DNA from: an uncultured Sulfurovum sp.
GTDB taxonomy: Bacteria > Campylobacterota > Campylobacteria > Campylobacterales > Sulfurovaceae
NCBI GenBank assembly: GCA_947313765.1
Contig: CAMZNQ010000145.1
Span: forward strand, 1 to 6,797
Direction of reading: 5' to 3'
Length of the DNA stretch: 6,797 nucleotides
Shown: piece by piece, positions 6,263 to 6,797 of the stretch
Numbering within the stretch: position 1 is the first letter of the stretch
Layout of the letters: every line of letters begins with the position of its first letter
Program-made: the position numbers and the translations under genes
The notes under the pieces: model-generated
The model's input: only the letters and a program-made list of their open reading frames with translations
Told to the model about the DNA's origin: nothing
Database searches by the model: none

Positions 6263-6643
6263 TTAAAACAGATTTGCATTCTCATCAATCCATTTAAAGT
6301 ATTCAATAATATCTTTAATCTCTTCATCACTCATATGTTGGTTAGGCATTTTAAGATTGAAGTAGTCAATCATACCTTTAACATATGCTTCTTTGTATTT
6401 ATGCTCTGGGTTTTTAATAAAGTCAGCTACCCTATCAATCGCCAATTTATTTAAAGAGATAATATATTTACCTTGTGGGTCAGCAGATTTTCCTTCCATT
6501 CCACAAAGGTGTCCTACATTGTAGTGAACATTCTCTTTATCAAGAACTTTAAGTGTTTTATAGTTTCATTTTACAATTTGACTATCAACATAGAGTGAAG
6601 TATAGATTTCTTCGTCTACGTTTGCTTTATTGTTTAAAATTCA
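6263..6643 (-). pseudogene. nosZ: nosZ remnant (clade II nitrous oxide reductase, internally deleted and interrupted)
   Basis: Read on the minus strand, the frame gives ILNNKANVDEEIYTSLY, then VDSQIVK, a TGA stop (6568-6566), NYKTLKVLDKENVHYNVGH, GMEGKSADPQGKYIIS and LNKLAIDR. This is the NosZ beta-propeller segment that normally reads TS(L/I)(F/Y)xDSxxxKWN...HYxxGH; the TGA sits exactly where the conserved Trp belongs, and the final His of HYNVGH corresponds to a Cu(Z) ligand. Directly after LAIDR, where NosZ continues towards PVGPLHPQ and the Cu(A) domain, the frame jumps to the end of a cytochrome c domain (VADFIKNP, KMPNQHMSDEEIKDIIEYF), which is how epsilonproteobacterial NosZ proteins end. 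The Cu(A) domain and the CxxCH heme site are absent. A second TGA (6643-6641) closes the frame upstream and no NosZ sequence is recognisable beyond it. About 125 codons remain of a protein usually above 800 residues. A 78-codon open stretch begins at an ATG at 6499, but it lacks a ribosome site and is part of this remnant. An assembly artefact is the main alternative to a true pseudogene. Confidence 0.82.
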
Positions 6644-6649
6644 ATCCTT

Positions 6650-6756
6650 ATCTCCTCAATAGAGTTGAATCTATCTCTACAATAGGGTTTAATTTTTCAA
6701 ACCCATCTCCACAATAGGGTTGATTTTTTAGTTTATATCTCTACAATAGAGTTAAG
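6650..6756. repeat. Four degenerate 20-bp repeats at the right end
   Basis: Copies of ATCTC(T/C)(A/T)CAATAG(G/A)GTT(G/T/A)A begin at 6650, 6673, 6705 and 6737, so starts are 23, 32 and 32 bp apart. Each has an internal partial dyad, perfect in the last (CTCTA-CAA-TAGAG, 6740-6752). A partial fifth copy (ATCTCCTG) lies at 6773. No long open frame crosses them on either strand. The role is unknown; tandem binding sites, decayed repeat DNA or misassembled sequence are all possible. Confidence 0.6.
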
Positions 6757-6797
6757 TAAAAAAAGCATCATTTATCTCCTGAAACAGCCTTATTCCC

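Noticed and set aside
6263..6499. Stand-alone 78-residue cytochrome-like gene starting at ATG 6499
   Set aside because: No ribosome site precedes it, it has no signal peptide and no CxxCH, and the same frame upstream encodes NosZ sequence up to a TGA. It is the tail of the nosZ remnant.
6566..6643. UGA read as tryptophan (alternative genetic code)
   Set aside because: nosC1 ends in TGA within a GTGA overlap with nosC2, and the other genes encode Trp with TGG and contain no in-frame TGA.
6650..6782. CRISPR array
   Set aside because: The repeats are only about 20 bp and degenerate, the gaps are 3-12 bp, and there are no cas genes.

Overview
The window looks like a piece of a Campylobacterota genome (formerly Epsilonproteobacteria, of a Sulfurovum/Sulfurimonas/Wolinella kind). 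The evidence is its AT-rich composition, tightly packed genes, and a clade II ('atypical') nitrous oxide reductase (nos) accessory cluster. The gene order nosB-nosD-nosG-nosC1-nosC2-nosH-[PAS]-nosF, read on the minus strand, matches the order known from Wolinella succinogenes except for an inserted PAS gene. The species assignment is inference; no marker gene is present.

Layout. The minus strand from 5570 to the left edge holds one unbroken operon: nosB (polytopic membrane protein), nosD (periplasmic beta-helix protein), nosG (Tat-exported polyferredoxin), nosC1 and nosC2 (two anchored monoheme cytochromes c), nosH (membrane quinol-oxidising type polyferredoxin), a small Aer-like PAS protein, and the first 92 codons of nosF (ABC ATPase), cut by the window edge. 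Gaps are 10, 1, 2, -4, 25, 9 and 0 nt, so translational coupling is likely throughout. Upstream of nosB there is a near-perfect Fnr-type box (GTGAT-N4-ATCAA) placed 41.5 bp from the start point implied by a TATACT -10 element, the geometry of a class II Crp/Fnr-activated promoter. A monoheme cytochrome c gene diverges from nosB on the plus strand, followed by a hairpin.

The right end (6263-6643, minus strand) holds a wrecked copy of the terminal reductase gene itself. A recognisable NosZ stretch contains a TGA at a conserved Trp position. It is joined in frame to the last residues of the C-terminal cytochrome c domain. The Cu(A) domain and the heme-binding CxxCH are missing between them. Beyond it (6650-6756) are four degenerate 20-bp repeats with no recognisable gene.

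How the genes work together: by analogy with the W. succinogenes model, NosH/NosG take electrons from menaquinol, NosC1/NosC2 carry them through the periplasm to NosZ, and NosD, NosF (with NosY, outside the window) mature the Cu(Z) site. The accessory genes look intact while nosZ here is broken. Either the strain has lost or relocated nosZ, or the right-hand end is an assembly or sequencing artefact. The C-rich tract at the extreme left end also looks suspicious, so both ends should be treated with care.
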